From NCBI GenBank assembly GCA_019113825.1, contig DXGR01000027.1, positions 1 to 64,000 of the forward strand: DNA of 64,000 nucleotides. The letters are read 5' to 3'. Positions 44,811-54,815 of the stretch are shown piece after piece (within the stretch, counting starts at the first letter, position 1; each line of letters begins with the position of its first letter). The notes beneath the pieces are model-generated. The model was not told the origin of the DNA, ran no database searches, and worked only from the letters and a program-made list of their open reading frames with translations. The position numbers and the translations under genes are program-made. This DNA comes from Candidatus Stackebrandtia excrementipullorum. GTDB taxonomy: Bacteria > Actinomycetota > Actinomycetes > Mycobacteriales > Micromonosporaceae.

Positions 44811-45044
44811 ATGATCCATCGGCGCTACCTACTCGTGTTTCCCGACCGTGACACCGCTGACGTGGTTGCAGAAGAGGTCACGGATCGTTTCGGCTCCACC
44901 GACGTGCGGGTCATACGCGAGACCTTGGCCGGCGAGGACGACGACGAAGACGCTCAATGGCTGGTTTCGGTGAGCGCGACACTTGACCGGCCGTTGTTGG
45001 CCGACCTTGCGGATGACTACGAGGGCTGGTTGGAGACCGACTGA
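44811..45044 (+). CDS. Small acidic hypothetical protein, possibly RraB-like
   Basis: A 77-residue protein beginning IHRRYLLVFPDRDTADVVAEE and ending with LADLADDYEGWLETD. The alternating pattern, with WLVSVSATLDR in the middle and an acidic ending, is loosely reminiscent of RraB (RNase E inhibitor) domains, but the match is weak. It diverges from ltaE with an 81-base gap; no clear ribosome site is seen. Confidence 0.55.
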   Translation: MIHRRYLLVFPDRDTADVVAEEVTDRFGSTDVRVIRETLAGEDDDEDAQWLVSVSATLDRPLLADLADDYEGWLETD

Positions 45045-45134
45045 TCGGACCGTCGCCGGTCAATCGGGACGGCCCGATATCTCCGGACACGCCTGTCACA
45101 CGTGGGTGAAAAGCGCGTCCGGAATCGGCGGTTC

Positions 45135-46538
<1,404 letters not shown>

Positions 46539-46680
46539 TTACGGCCTCACCGAACGACATGGCATCTCCGTCCGACCCGTCTCACCTGTCAAAACGATCT
46601 TCGTTGTTCACCACCGCATCGATGCCCGCTGTGGTCACGGGGATATGGTCATTCGCGTCCTTTTGGAGACAGGAGCATGT

Positions 46681-47304
46681 GTGAAAGAGCAAAGCATCGG
46701 TGACTGGCTTAACAGTTTGGCCTCAAAGTCCGCCACCCCCGGCGGCGGCGCAGCAGCGGCCTTGAACACCTCGGTCGCCGCGGCGCTGATCTCGATGGTC
46801 TGCAACCTGACCATCGGCAAGCCCCGCTATGTCGAGCACGAACTGACCATGATCGACGTGCGGTCACGTGCCGAGGAGTTGCGTAACGAAGCGTTGGACC
46901 TCGCCGAAGCCGACACCGAGGCCTTCGATGCGGTGATGGTCGCCTACGGGCTTCCGAAGTCGTCGGATGCTGAAAAGGAGGCGCGTAAGGACGCCGTCCA
47001 GCAGGCACTGATCCGCGCGGCAGCGGTGCCCATGCGCTTGGCGACGGTGGCTGCGGACGTGATCGCGTTGGCCGGGCGAGTGATCGACGGCGCCAACACC
47101 AACGTGCTCTCGGATGTGGCCGTGGCTGCGGATTCGGCACGTGCCGGACTGTCCTCGGCCATCGTCAACGTCGAGGTCAACCGCGCCGCGTTGTCCGACG
47201 AGGCGCTGAAAGCCGAGCTCGCGACGCAGCTGGAACAGTACAAGGACACGATCGCCACCGCCACGGCGATTTCGGAGACCATCACAAAACGCATCAATCG
47301 GTAG
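46681..47304 (+). CDS. FchA-like methenyl-THF cyclohydrolase (cyclodeaminase/cyclohydrolase family)
   Basis: A 207-residue, all-helical protein of the FTCD_C/FchA family (Pfam cyclodeaminase/cyclohydrolase). The conserved ASKSATPGGGAAAALNTSVA, ISMVCNLTIGKPRY and DTEAFDAVMVAYGLPK are present. In clostridia FchA hydrolyses 5,10-methenyl-THF to 10-formyl-THF; in animals the homologous domain deaminates formimino-THF. The GTG at 46681 has AGGAG 6 bases upstream. It lies 36 bases before a FolD gene that lacks the cyclohydrolase lysine, so it plausibly supplies that step. Confidence 0.82.
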   Translation: MKEQSIGDWLNSLASKSATPGGGAAAALNTSVAAALISMVCNLTIGKPRYVEHELTMIDVRSRAEELRNEALDLAEADTEAFDAVMVAYGLPKSSDAEKEARKDAVQQALIRAAAVPMRLATVAADVIALAGRVIDGANTNVLSDVAVAADSARAGLSSAIVNVEVNRAALSDEALKAELATQLEQYKDTIATATAISETITKRINR

Positions 47305-47340
47305 CGAGCGAGAACGAGGCTACTGCAGGAACAGGGGCAC

Positions 47341-48183
47341 ATGCGAAATATTGACGGGCGGGCGATGGGTAAGGCCATCGGCGCAGAGGTGACCACCGCA
47401 GCGGCGAAGCTTGAAGCAGAGGGTACGTCGCCGACCTTGGCGGTGGTGGTTCCCACAAATGACGAGGCAACCGCGTGGTACGTGCGTTCCATCCAACGTA
47501 CGGCCGCCAGGGTCGGCGTCAACTGCCGCATCGAGCAGTTGTCGTCGCCGTCCGTGGGCGAATTGACGGCCGTATTGGACAGATTGTCGCTGGATGAGAC
47601 GGTTCACGGAGTCATCTGCCAGACTCCTCTCCCCGAAGGGGCGACCCTCGCACAGGTCGGAGAACACATTGTGCCCCGGAAGGATGTTGACGGCGCCAAC
47701 CCTGTGAGCCTTGGCCGGTTGGCCGCCGGTATGGATACTTTCGCGCCGGCGACCGCCGCAGCCGTTCTGGAGATACTCAAACGTGAAAACCTGGATTTGT
47801 CGGGGAAACACGTCGTCGTTATCGGACGTTCGAATGTGGTGGGTAAGCCGGCGGCGCTGCTCCTGTTGGCGGAGAACGCAACGGTTACCGTGTGCCACTC
47901 GCGAACTCGGGATCTTGCCGAGGTGTGTGCGCGCGCCGACGTCTTGGTCGCCGCCGTCGGCCGCGCCGAAATGATCACCGGGGCGCACATCAAGCCGGGT
48001 GCCGTGGTGGTCGACGTGGGCACCAACCCCACCGATGACGGCGGTCTGGTGGGCGACGTCGACGCAGACGCGATCGCCGAACGGGCGGGTGCGCTCACTC
48101 CGGTGCCCGGCGGCGTCGGTCCCGTCACCACGATGCTGCTCATGCGTCACACCGTCGATGCGGCTGCCCGTCAATCCGGGTGA
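47341..48183 (+). CDS. folD: Methylene-THF dehydrogenase FolD with the catalytic lysine replaced
   Basis: A 280-residue protein of the FolD family, which normally oxidises 5,10-methylene-THF and then hydrolyses methenyl-THF. Present: Q94 in GVICQTPLP, KDVDG (D115), the NADP-binding VVIGRSNVVGKPAALLL and TPVPGGVGP. However, the Y-x3-K active site reads YVRSIQR: Y47 is kept, but residue 51, expected to be Lys (K56 in E. coli), is Ile. In characterised FolD enzymes this lysine is needed for cyclohydrolysis. The upstream FchA-like gene, 36 bases away, may supply that activity. ATG 47341 is preceded by a weak site. Confidence 0.9.
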   Translation: MRNIDGRAMGKAIGAEVTTAAAKLEAEGTSPTLAVVVPTNDEATAWYVRSIQRTAARVGVNCRIEQLSSPSVGELTAVLDRLSLDETVHGVICQTPLPEGATLAQVGEHIVPRKDVDGANPVSLGRLAAGMDTFAPATAAAVLEILKRENLDLSGKHVVVIGRSNVVGKPAALLLLAENATVTVCHSRTRDLAEVCARADVLVAAVGRAEMITGAHIKPGAVVVDVGTNPTDDGGLVGDVDADAIAERAGALTPVPGGVGPVTTMLLMRHTVDAAARQSG

Positions 48184-48292
48184 TCCTCGGGGCGGCTATA
48201 AGAACGTCCCGCAAAGTGGCGGCTAGCCGACAGTCTGCGCCCGCCGACGGCCGTAACGTGGCGACATACTCGCCCCGAGGAGGTGCGATTAC

Positions 48293-48679
48293 ATGCGCAG
48301 AATCGGCTTTATCGTCTGTGTTGTCGCGATGACGGTCGCCCTGCCCGGTCCCGCGTTCGCGTATGCGCATGACCGGGTTGCCGATCCGTGGCTGCACATG
48401 GTGTTGGACGTCATGACGTTGGCCATGGTCACCTCGCCACTATGGACGGCATATTGGTGGGATGGCAGCCGTCGGCTCAGTCTGCTGTTGCTCATCGGTA
48501 TCGTCCAGATCCCCGCCGCAGTGTTCGCGTTCGTTCCCATCGCCGACCCGGTACTTCACCTCGTGGCACTGGTCGTCGGCTTGACGCTCACCGGCAGTTC
48601 ATTGTGGTACGTGAGAACCGCAACCTCCTCGGAGGAAGTGGCCCCGTTGCCCCGTACGGATTTAGCCCGTTGGTCGTGA
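48293..48679 (+). CDS. Hypothetical membrane protein
   Basis: A 128-residue protein with a signal-peptide-like N-terminus (RRIGFIVCVVAMTVALPGPAFA) and about three further hydrophobic helices separated by short loops (DGSRRLSLLLLIGIVQI and DPVLHLVALVVGLTL). GAGGAGG precedes the ATG. No family was recognised. A strong hairpin follows the stop. Confidence 0.7.
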   Translation: MRRIGFIVCVVAMTVALPGPAFAYAHDRVADPWLHMVLDVMTLAMVTSPLWTAYWWDGSRRLSLLLLIGIVQIPAAVFAFVPIADPVLHLVALVVGLTLTGSSLWYVRTATSSEEVAPLPRTDLARWS

Positions 48680-48714
48680 GCCGCGTCGTTCACGTGGCCA
48701 CACGTAACGCGCGA

Positions 48715-48756
48715 GAATGACCGTGTGTACGTCACCGGACGTGCGCACGGTCATTC
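48715..48756. terminator. Bidirectional hairpin between convergent hypothetical genes
   Basis: GAATGACCGTG (48715-48725) and CACGGTCATTC (48746-48756) pair perfectly, with an inner CGT/ACG pair set in the loop. The right arm covers the stop codon of the minus-strand gene ending at 48751. Confidence 0.8.
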
Positions 48757-49194
48757 GGCAATGCCTGGAACCGGCGTCTGAAGGTCGGTGTCGGAATGAG
48801 ACAGGGCGCAGATGATCCCCTTGGTCCCCGGAGCCGCAACGAAATATTCATTGTCCCGGGTCGTGATCGCCACGCCGATGGCTCGGCCGTCTTCCATGGA
48901 AGCCGTTACTTCGGGACAGCCGATATGCGGACCGTCAAGAGTTCCATCTGGGCAGGTGATCGCGTGGTGGGCACAGTGTGCCTCATCGGTGTGTCCCCAC
49001 GCCCGGAACAATTCGACGCCGTCGGCCATGTACACCCCTACCGACAGCACGCGATCACCGTCGGGACGGCGATAGAACGCCGCGACGAGACCCGGCACCG
49101 GGACACCGTCGAAATCGACGTCGTAAACGATCTTGTGAAGACTGAAGCTCGCCAGGTCGGGCACGGCCACCGACCGGGTAAATGACAACGGCAC
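48751..49194 (-). CDS. Hypothetical protein
   Basis: A 147-residue soluble-looking protein without recognised family. It contains KIVYDVDFDGVPVPGLVAAF, VGVYMADGVELFRAWGHTDE and several Cys/His residues (AHCAHHAITCPDG, HIGCPE). The GTG at 49194 lies inside the hairpin that ends pfkA, which makes that start doubtful; in-frame GTGs at 49170 and 49164 are alternatives. Codon use looks normal and the frame is long enough to be real. Confidence 0.6.
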   Translation of the reverse strand: MPLSFTRSVAVPDLASFSLHKIVYDVDFDGVPVPGLVAAFYRRPDGDRVLSVGVYMADGVELFRAWGHTDEAHCAHHAITCPDGTLDGPHIGCPEVTASMEDGRAIGVAITTRDNEYFVAAPGTKGIICALSHSDTDLQTPVPGIAE

Positions 49195-49222
49195 GATCGG
49201 ATCAACGAACCGACCGTGCCGT
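49188..49222 (-). terminator. Hairpin terminator after pfkA
   Basis: ACGGCACGATCGG and CCGACCGTGCCGT form a 13-bp stem with one A-C mismatch around a 9-base loop, 26 bases after the pfkA stop. Confidence 0.7.
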
Positions 49223-49247
49223 AAGTGACGACTCGATTACGCGAAAG

Positions 49248-50273
49248 TCAGCCGAAGAAGACCTTCGCTTCGTCCAACCGGTCGGCGGGCACCGTCTTCA
49301 GCTCGGCGGTTGCCTCGGACAACGAAACACGGACGATGTCGGTGCCGCGTAGCGCAACCATCTTTCCGTAGTCACCTTCGTGGACCGCGTCGATGGCGTG
49401 CAGCCCGAATCGGGTCGCCAACACCCGGTCGAAGGCGGTCGGTGTTCCTCCGCGCTGCACGTGCCCAAGCACGACCGCGCGAGATTCCTTGCCCGTCTCC
49501 TTTTCGATTTGGTCGGACAGCCACTGGCCGATGCCACCCAAACGCACGTGACCGAACGCGTCAAGCTCGGCGTTCTGGGTCACGATTTCACCTTCGACCG
49601 GTTGCGCGCCTTCGGCGACGACGATGATCGGTGAATAATCGGTGCGGAAGCGGGACTCGACAAAGCCCACCACTTCGGACAGAGTGAACCGACGTTCCGG
49701 CACCAAAATGGCGTTGGCGCCGCCCGCCAGACCCGAGTGAAGCGCGATCCAGCCGGCGTGTCGACCCATGACCTCGACGACCACGCAACGGTGGTGGCTT
49801 TCGGCGGTGGTGTGAAGCCGGTCGATGGCATCGGATGCAATGTTGACCGCGGTGTCGAATCCGAAGGTGTAATCGGTGGCACCAAGGTCGTTGTCGATGG
49901 TTTTCGGGACACCGACAACCGGGATGTCCATGTCGGTGAGTTTCTTGGCCACCCCAAGGGTGTCCTCGCCACCGATCGCGATGAGGGAGTCGACTTCCAG
50001 TTTCCGCAGGTTCTCACGGACCCTGTCGATACCACCGTCTATTTTGAACGGGTTAGTGCGAGAGGATCGCAGAATCGTACCGCCTCGGGGCAGAATCCCG
50101 CGGACCTCGGGCACCCCCAACGGCATGGTCTTGCCCTCCACAGGGCCACGCCAGCCGTCCCGGAAACCGATGAACTCGTGGCCGTATTCGGCCACACCCT
50201 TGCGAACCACCGCGCGGATGACCGCATTCAAACCGGGACAGTCGCCGCCACCGGTGAGTACGCCAATACGCAT
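49248..50273 (-). CDS. pfkA: 6-phosphofructokinase, predicted pyrophosphate-dependent
   Basis: A 341-residue group III phosphofructokinase that phosphorylates fructose 6-phosphate in glycolysis. It begins RIGVLTGGGDCPGLNAVIR. The phosphoryl-donor region is AIGGEDTLG, with Asp at position 104, and VPKTIDNDLG, with Lys at position 124. This Asp104/Lys124 pair is the signature of PPi-dependent enzymes such as that of Amycolatopsis; ATP enzymes carry Gly104. Other active-site parts (TFGFDTAVNIA, VEVMGRHAGWIA, LGHVQRGG) are intact. The ATG at 50273 has GGAG 5 bases upstream. If PPi is used the reaction is reversible. Confidence 0.93.
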   Translation of the reverse strand: MRIGVLTGGGDCPGLNAVIRAVVRKGVAEYGHEFIGFRDGWRGPVEGKTMPLGVPEVRGILPRGGTILRSSRTNPFKIDGGIDRVRENLRKLEVDSLIAIGGEDTLGVAKKLTDMDIPVVGVPKTIDNDLGATDYTFGFDTAVNIASDAIDRLHTTAESHHRCVVVEVMGRHAGWIALHSGLAGGANAILVPERRFTLSEVVGFVESRFRTDYSPIIVVAEGAQPVEGEIVTQNAELDAFGHVRLGGIGQWLSDQIEKETGKESRAVVLGHVQRGGTPTAFDRVLATRFGLHAIDAVHEGDYGKMVALRGTDIVRVSLSEATAELKTVPADRLDEAKVFFG

Positions 50274-50411
50274 ATGCACTCCATACGTGTACGTGCCGTC
50301 GATGGCACGAGACCCCGTTGTCTCGGCCGCTTGTCGCAGGCAGCCTATACCCGACGGGGTGTGTCGGATCGACTGATCCGTATGACGCCAAAGGTTTGTT
50401 GGCCCCTTGAC

Positions 50412-50912
50412 TCAGGAGCGCGGGCTGGAGAGGACGTTCCAGCGGGCAAGGTTGTGTCGGGCGTCGGCCAAGGCGGAATGCTGATCCTTCGGGTTTCGCG
50501 GCAGGTCGGGACGCCCCGACTCGTCCCACAGTTGCTTCAGGTCCTTGGTCATGCGCGGTATGGCGCGAGGAAGCGCGGGCATGGCGCCCCACAGTTGCGC
50601 CAGCGCGACGTGGTCATATGCCCCGTACCACGCCCACAGCTCGATCCTGCCTCCGGCAACGCCTCTAATGGGTTCGACCAGAAATTCGTACAGGTCGTCT
50701 CGTATCGTCTTTCGAGCCTGCCACGCCGGGTCGCCGAGGCTGGGAAGCTTGTCGAGAACGTTTTGTCGCACCCACGGGATAGCCTTGGATTCATCGAACT
50801 CGGTGGAAACCGCGTAAAATTCGCGGCCGTGTTCGTCAACGACTCCGATGGAGACCAGGTCTATGGTGATGCCGTCTTCAATGAACTCGCAATCGTAGAA
50901 GTATCGGTACAC
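50412..50912 (-). CDS. DEDDh 3'-5' exoribonuclease (Rv2179c-like)
   Basis: A 166-residue RNase T-like exoribonuclease resembling Mycobacterium Rv2179c. The DEDDh residues are visible: YDCEF (Asp and Glu), WAWYGAYDHVAL (Asp) and DQHSALADARHNL (His and Asp). The GTG at 50912 (or TTG at 50915) gives the family's YRYFYDCEFIEDG start with an AAAGG site upstream; the longer frame to 50981 was rejected. It lies upstream of pfkA on the same strand. In mycobacteria the homologue is near aroG as well. Confidence 0.85.
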   Translation of the reverse strand: MYRYFYDCEFIEDGITIDLVSIGVVDEHGREFYAVSTEFDESKAIPWVRQNVLDKLPSLGDPAWQARKTIRDDLYEFLVEPIRGVAGGRIELWAWYGAYDHVALAQLWGAMPALPRAIPRMTKDLKQLWDESGRPDLPRNPKDQHSALADARHNLARWNVLSSPRS

Positions 50913-51255
50913 CAACGCAATAGACCTTTCACCTGACGGTTGTTTCGCTCTAACGGCTTGTTTTCGAAGCTTGCGCCCCACATGGTGGTGGCACCGCGGT
51001 GAGACGCTACGGCATCGGCAAGTTCGCCGTCGACGCCGGTGGCCCCCGCTGTGCTGCGTCTCGCCATACGGACATTAAGCTATAAAATTCATAAAACTCC
51101 GGCAGAGGGCACATCGCCATTGCACCATAATGGCCTTGTTCAGCTGTCGGCACTGTCGCACATCTGATTGCAGGGGTGTACATCGTCGCGAAAGCCAGCC
51201 ATGATCTACAGGTACCCACGCAACGCGGTCCCTTTAGGGGGTAAGGGGGTGGAAC
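50913..51255. other. Gene-less divergent region between the exoribonuclease and crp-like genes
   Basis: 343 bases without a supported gene. An AT-rich patch (about 51078-51100, TATAAAATTCATAAAA) stands out and could hold promoters for one or both divergent genes. A short open frame on the minus strand (51007-51219) shows no family features. No Crp-type palindrome was recognised. Confidence 0.5.
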
Positions 51256-51945
51256 GTGGACGCACGAGCGTCTGACGATCTGTTGGCCGGTGTCATGATG
51301 TTCTCCGGTTTGGACGCGGATGCGCGCAAACGCATTGCCGCCGCTGCGATTCCGCGACAGTTCCGTCGAGGTCAGCTGCTGTTCGTCGAGGGCGACCCGG
51401 GTGAATCACTCATCATGGTGAGATCGGGGGCGGTGGCGGTGTTTCGCACCGCACCCACCGGCGAAAGAGCCATGTTGCACGTGGTGCGGGCACCCGATGT
51501 CCTCGGTGAAGTGTCGCTACTTGACGGTTCCGCGCGTTCGGCATCGGCCGAGGCGTTGGAGGACACCGCGGCAATGGCACTTGCACGCACCACCTTTTTG
51601 GACTTGGTGCATGCCAGTCCCCATATGTTGGACGCGGTCATGCGTTCCATGGGCGGTATCGTCCGCCGGCTGACCGAACAAAGCTCGGATCATGTGTTCC
51701 TTGATCTGCCGGCACGCGTGGCGAAAGCTCTCGTCAGGTTGACCGGACACACGGCCGCCCCCATGGTGACCATCGAGCTGAACCAAACACAACTGGCCGA
51801 GCTGGCAGGTGGTTCACGTCAAAGCGTGAACCAGGCGATCGGGACCTTCGCGTTGCGCGGCTGGTTGCGTACCGAAGGCCGCCGCATCGTGGTCACCGAC
51901 ATTCCGGCGTTGAGGCGGCGTGCAGGGCTCGACGAACCGGCTTGA
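51256..51945 (+). CDS. Crp/Fnr family transcriptional regulator
   Basis: A 229-residue regulator with an N-terminal cyclic-nucleotide-binding fold (GQLLFVEGDPGESLIMVRSG, then LGEVSLLDGSARSASAEAL, matching the cAMP phosphate-binding cassette), a dimer helix, and a winged helix with the recognition region LAELAGGSRQSVNQAIGTFA. The cassette residues GEVSLLDG and R in GSARSA are compatible with cAMP binding. It starts with GTG at 51256 and ends before a bidirectional hairpin. Targets are unknown; the actinobacterial Crp (GlxR-type) is a global regulator, but this one is similar only at family level. Confidence 0.88.
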   Translation: MDARASDDLLAGVMMFSGLDADARKRIAAAAIPRQFRRGQLLFVEGDPGESLIMVRSGAVAVFRTAPTGERAMLHVVRAPDVLGEVSLLDGSARSASAEALEDTAAMALARTTFLDLVHASPHMLDAVMRSMGGIVRRLTEQSSDHVFLDLPARVAKALVRLTGHTAAPMVTIELNQTQLAELAGGSRQSVNQAIGTFALRGWLRTEGRRIVVTDIPALRRRAGLDEPA

Positions 51946-51978
51946 CCCGCGCCCACGGCGACCGGCCCGGTGATCGAC

Positions 51979-52002
51979 CGTTGTCCGTGAGCACGGACAA
52001 CG
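51979..52002. terminator. Bidirectional hairpin between crp-like and larA-like genes
   Basis: CGTTGTCCGTG and CACGGACAACG pair perfectly (11 bp) around a 2-base loop between convergent stops at 51945 and 52023. Confidence 0.82.
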
Positions 52003-52022
52003 ATGAACCGCCTACGTGCCCG

Positions 52023-53282
52023 CTAGCCGACGCGGTACGGGATCGTGCGCCCGCCTTCGGGTAGGACGCAGACTCGAGCGGTCGGACCGGCTTCCATGAC
52101 CAGGCGGGAAATCGTACTGTTCACGTCACTCGAATGTCCGACGCCGATACCTGCGAGTGCGCCCCCGTCAAGATGACGTGAGTAGACGATCACGTGTACT
52201 TTCGACAAAATCTTCGTCAGGGCCTGCGCACTCCCCTCGTCCGATGTCAGGTGGGCCTGCAACCTGTTCGACAGGTCGGCCGTTTTCGTCCCGAGGAGAA
52301 TGTCGGAACTCCCGGCACCGGCGATGTCGTCCCCGCATTCGGCAACCAACACCACGGTGCCGCCGGGTTTGGTAACGCTCTCTGCCGCCACCAACGCCGG
52401 AATACACTCGTACAGGCTCCGGTCGCCGGGATACCCCATGTTCGAGGTCACGACGACTTCGTATCGACCGCGTACCGTGCACAGCGCCAACTCGTGTGCG
52501 GTACGGCAGGCCTCGGCGTGTACGTGGAAGAGGCTTCCTCCGAAGGAGACGATGATTTCCCGGTCACGGTTGAGCAACACGTCCAAGGCAAAGTCGACGT
52601 TACCCACCGCCGCTACGACAGCCCGCATGTCCTCGTGAACGGGATTACCTCGAATATTGCCCCATGTGGCCGCGGGATGGCCGACACGTGCCGGGCTGTG
52701 CAGACTGATGGCGGTCTGCGCACCCACCAATCCGGGCGCCACAAGCCTGGGGCTGCCGGAGAAACCGGCGAATGCGTGTGGTTCGACCACTCCCGCGGTG
52801 ATACGGATGTCGGATTCGAACCAGTCGCGGTTGAGCCATACCGGCACCAACCGGCCGTGCTCGCCCAACCAGATCAGCTTTTCGGCGTCGTCGGCGTCGT
52901 GGTAAACCACTCGTGGACACGGGGTCATCTTGGAGAACCGGTGCGCGAACGCGTCAAGACCGCGCCCGTCTTTCCGTCCTCCCGCGACCACCACCGTCAC
53001 ATCGGCCGGGACGACCTTATCGGCGAGTTCGGCCATCACCGCCTGAACCATGAGCAGTTGCGGTTCGGCCGGTGCGTTACCGCAGACGGCGACCGCCACG
53101 GTTTGGCCGTGTGTGACGGTGTCCCGCAACGTCTTTCCGTGCACCGGTTCTCGAAGTGACTCGCACAACAGTTTTAAAGGGTCGTCGACACCGGGCACAT
53201 GCAACGGCTCGACAACAGTGGTTTGCCGGTCGGGCAGTGTCGTTTCCACACCGGTTCGACCATATGGCAGTTTCACCCGCAC
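52023..53282 (-). CDS. LarA/DUF2088 family protein with altered active site
   Basis: A 419-residue homologue of nickel-pincer lactate racemase LarA. The fold is clear: RVKLPYGRTGVE at the start, VEPHAFAGFSGSPRLVAPG and TAISLHS in the centre. Compared with Lactiplantibacillus LarA (offset 5), His174 and His200 are kept (H169, H195), but His108 is R103 (AGGRK) and the cofactor-binding Lys184 is R179. It is therefore unlikely to be a normal lactate racemase. The GTG at 53282 has AGGAGG 8 bases upstream; the frame upstream to 53438 is rejected. No larB, larC or larE is nearby. Confidence 0.85.
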   Translation of the reverse strand: MRVKLPYGRTGVETTLPDRQTTVVEPLHVPGVDDPLKLLCESLREPVHGKTLRDTVTHGQTVAVAVCGNAPAEPQLLMVQAVMAELADKVVPADVTVVVAGGRKDGRGLDAFAHRFSKMTPCPRVVYHDADDAEKLIWLGEHGRLVPVWLNRDWFESDIRITAGVVEPHAFAGFSGSPRLVAPGLVGAQTAISLHSPARVGHPAATWGNIRGNPVHEDMRAVVAAVGNVDFALDVLLNRDREIIVSFGGSLFHVHAEACRTAHELALCTVRGRYEVVVTSNMGYPGDRSLYECIPALVAAESVTKPGGTVVLVAECGDDIAGAGSSDILLGTKTADLSNRLQAHLTSDEGSAQALTKILSKVHVIVYSRHLDGGALAGIGVGHSSDVNSTISRLVMEAGPTARVCVLPEGGRTIPYRVG

Positions 53283-53776
53283 GCCGGGCACCTCCTGTCG
53301 GAAGCGGCGACAAGGCCGCCGTTGAAATGCTGGCCCCTCCTGCCCGGCGGCCACCTTTATGGTCTCACTATTGACCACTTTCGTGGTGTCGGCTTTCATC
53401 AGTTCAGGCCTTCCACACCGGGAAACATCCACCGACACACCGGGTTAAACGCTTGCCTGTGATCATTTGCGACAACGAACGCCGGGAACACGACAATCGA
53501 CACTCACCGACCGCTGTGTGCCTCGGTTATGTGGGCGCTTTCACACCGAATCATCGGTGACATGCCTTCGCGTCGCAGTGGTCCGGCTCCACTCATGAAG
53601 GCGAATCGGACCCTGGTCGCGGTAAAGTGGAGCCCGTTCCCCACCGACTCGGTCCCCTCACTCGCGTGTTGGATGCACACGATCGGCAAGCCCGGTCGTG
53701 ATGCCACCGACCCGGCCACACACCGTTGTGACGGTCTGGGACTTCTCACCCGCAGACGGAGCAGGACATACACATC
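53283..53776. other. Gene-less stretch between divergent larA-like and eamA genes
   Basis: 494 bases in which short open frames on both strands show no recognisable protein features. It probably holds two divergent promoters. No strong palindrome was noticed. Confidence 0.45.
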
Positions 53777-54709
53777 ATGAGTCGACGCGCGCCGGCGCTC
53801 CGGGCCACACCCCACACATCGGGGACGGGCGCCCTCTTTGTCCTCACGGCCTCGGCGCTGTGGGGCACGACGGGGACGGTCGCGACCTTCGCGCCCGAGC
53901 ACGCATCGGCCGTCTCCATCGGGGCCGCCACCATGGGAGTGGGCGGATTGGTGACCTTCTCGGTATCGGCCCGCCGTTCACTCACGGTCCTTCGCGGTGG
54001 CTCAACGGTTGTACGGCTCGCCTTGCTCGGCGCCGCTTGCATCGTCGTCTACCCGCTCGCTTTCTACAGCGCCATGGCTTACGCGGGAGTCGCGGTCGGA
54101 ACCCTCGTCAATATCGGATGTTCCCCCCTGTTCGCAGCCATGTACGAACGGATCTTCGACGGCACACGCCTTAACCGCCGCTGGACGGCGGCCACGGCGG
54201 CCTCGTTCATCGGCTGCGTCATCCTCCTCGGCGGCGGACACCCCGTCGGAGGAACCACCACCGACCTTGTCATCGGAGTCCTTCTGGGCATGGTGGGTGC
54301 TGCCACATACGCCGGCTACTCGTACACCGCGACTCGGATCATGCACGCCGGTCACTCCTCACGCGGCGCGATGGGAGCGATGTTCGGTCTGGGGGCCATC
54401 GGGTTGGCCCCCGTCCTGGCGGTCACCGGCGGGCCGCTCCTGGCGGAGCCCCAGGGGATCCTCGTGGCCGGTTATCTGGCTCTCGTTCCAATGTGTCTTG
54501 CCTATCTTCTGTTCGGCGCGGGGCTGCGTCGTGTGGGCGCCAGCACCGGCACCACATTGAGCCTGTTCGAAACTCTCGTGGCGACGATTCTGAGCGTCGT
54601 CATCGTGGGCGAGCAGCTGACCGCTCCGTCCTGGGTCGGCATGGCGCTCATCGGTATCGGTCTCGCCGTCATCACGGTTCCCACTCCCGAGCGTCTTCGC
54701 TCGTCGTAG
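53777..54709 (+). CDS. EamA/DMT family transporter
   Basis: A 310-residue membrane protein with ten hydrophobic helices in two EamA repeats; the first opens ALFVLTASALWGTTGTVATF and the second LGMVGAATYAGYSY. The glutamate-containing end of the second repeat, LFETLVATILSVVIVGEQL, is typical of drug/metabolite exporters. The ATG at 53777 has AGGA upstream. A second EamA gene follows 106 bases later; the two are related in fold but only distantly in sequence. The substrate is unknown. Confidence 0.87.
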   Translation: MSRRAPALRATPHTSGTGALFVLTASALWGTTGTVATFAPEHASAVSIGAATMGVGGLVTFSVSARRSLTVLRGGSTVVRLALLGAACIVVYPLAFYSAMAYAGVAVGTLVNIGCSPLFAAMYERIFDGTRLNRRWTAATAASFIGCVILLGGGHPVGGTTTDLVIGVLLGMVGAATYAGYSYTATRIMHAGHSSRGAMGAMFGLGAIGLAPVLAVTGGPLLAEPQGILVAGYLALVPMCLAYLLFGAGLRRVGASTGTTLSLFETLVATILSVVIVGEQLTAPSWVGMALIGIGLAVITVPTPERLRSS

Positions 54710-54815
54710 GCGACGTCGGCCGTGCCACTCCCCGGCGGCCCCGGAAGGTTCACGCCGAGGGTTCGGATAGCCTCGGGGCTCGTCAATCCGCCCAGATTCT
54801 TCGTGGAGCCGCTGC

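Noticed and set aside
51007-51219. Possible 70-residue gene upstream of the crp-like gene
   Set aside because: No ribosome site, no family features and mixed composition; treated as intergenic.
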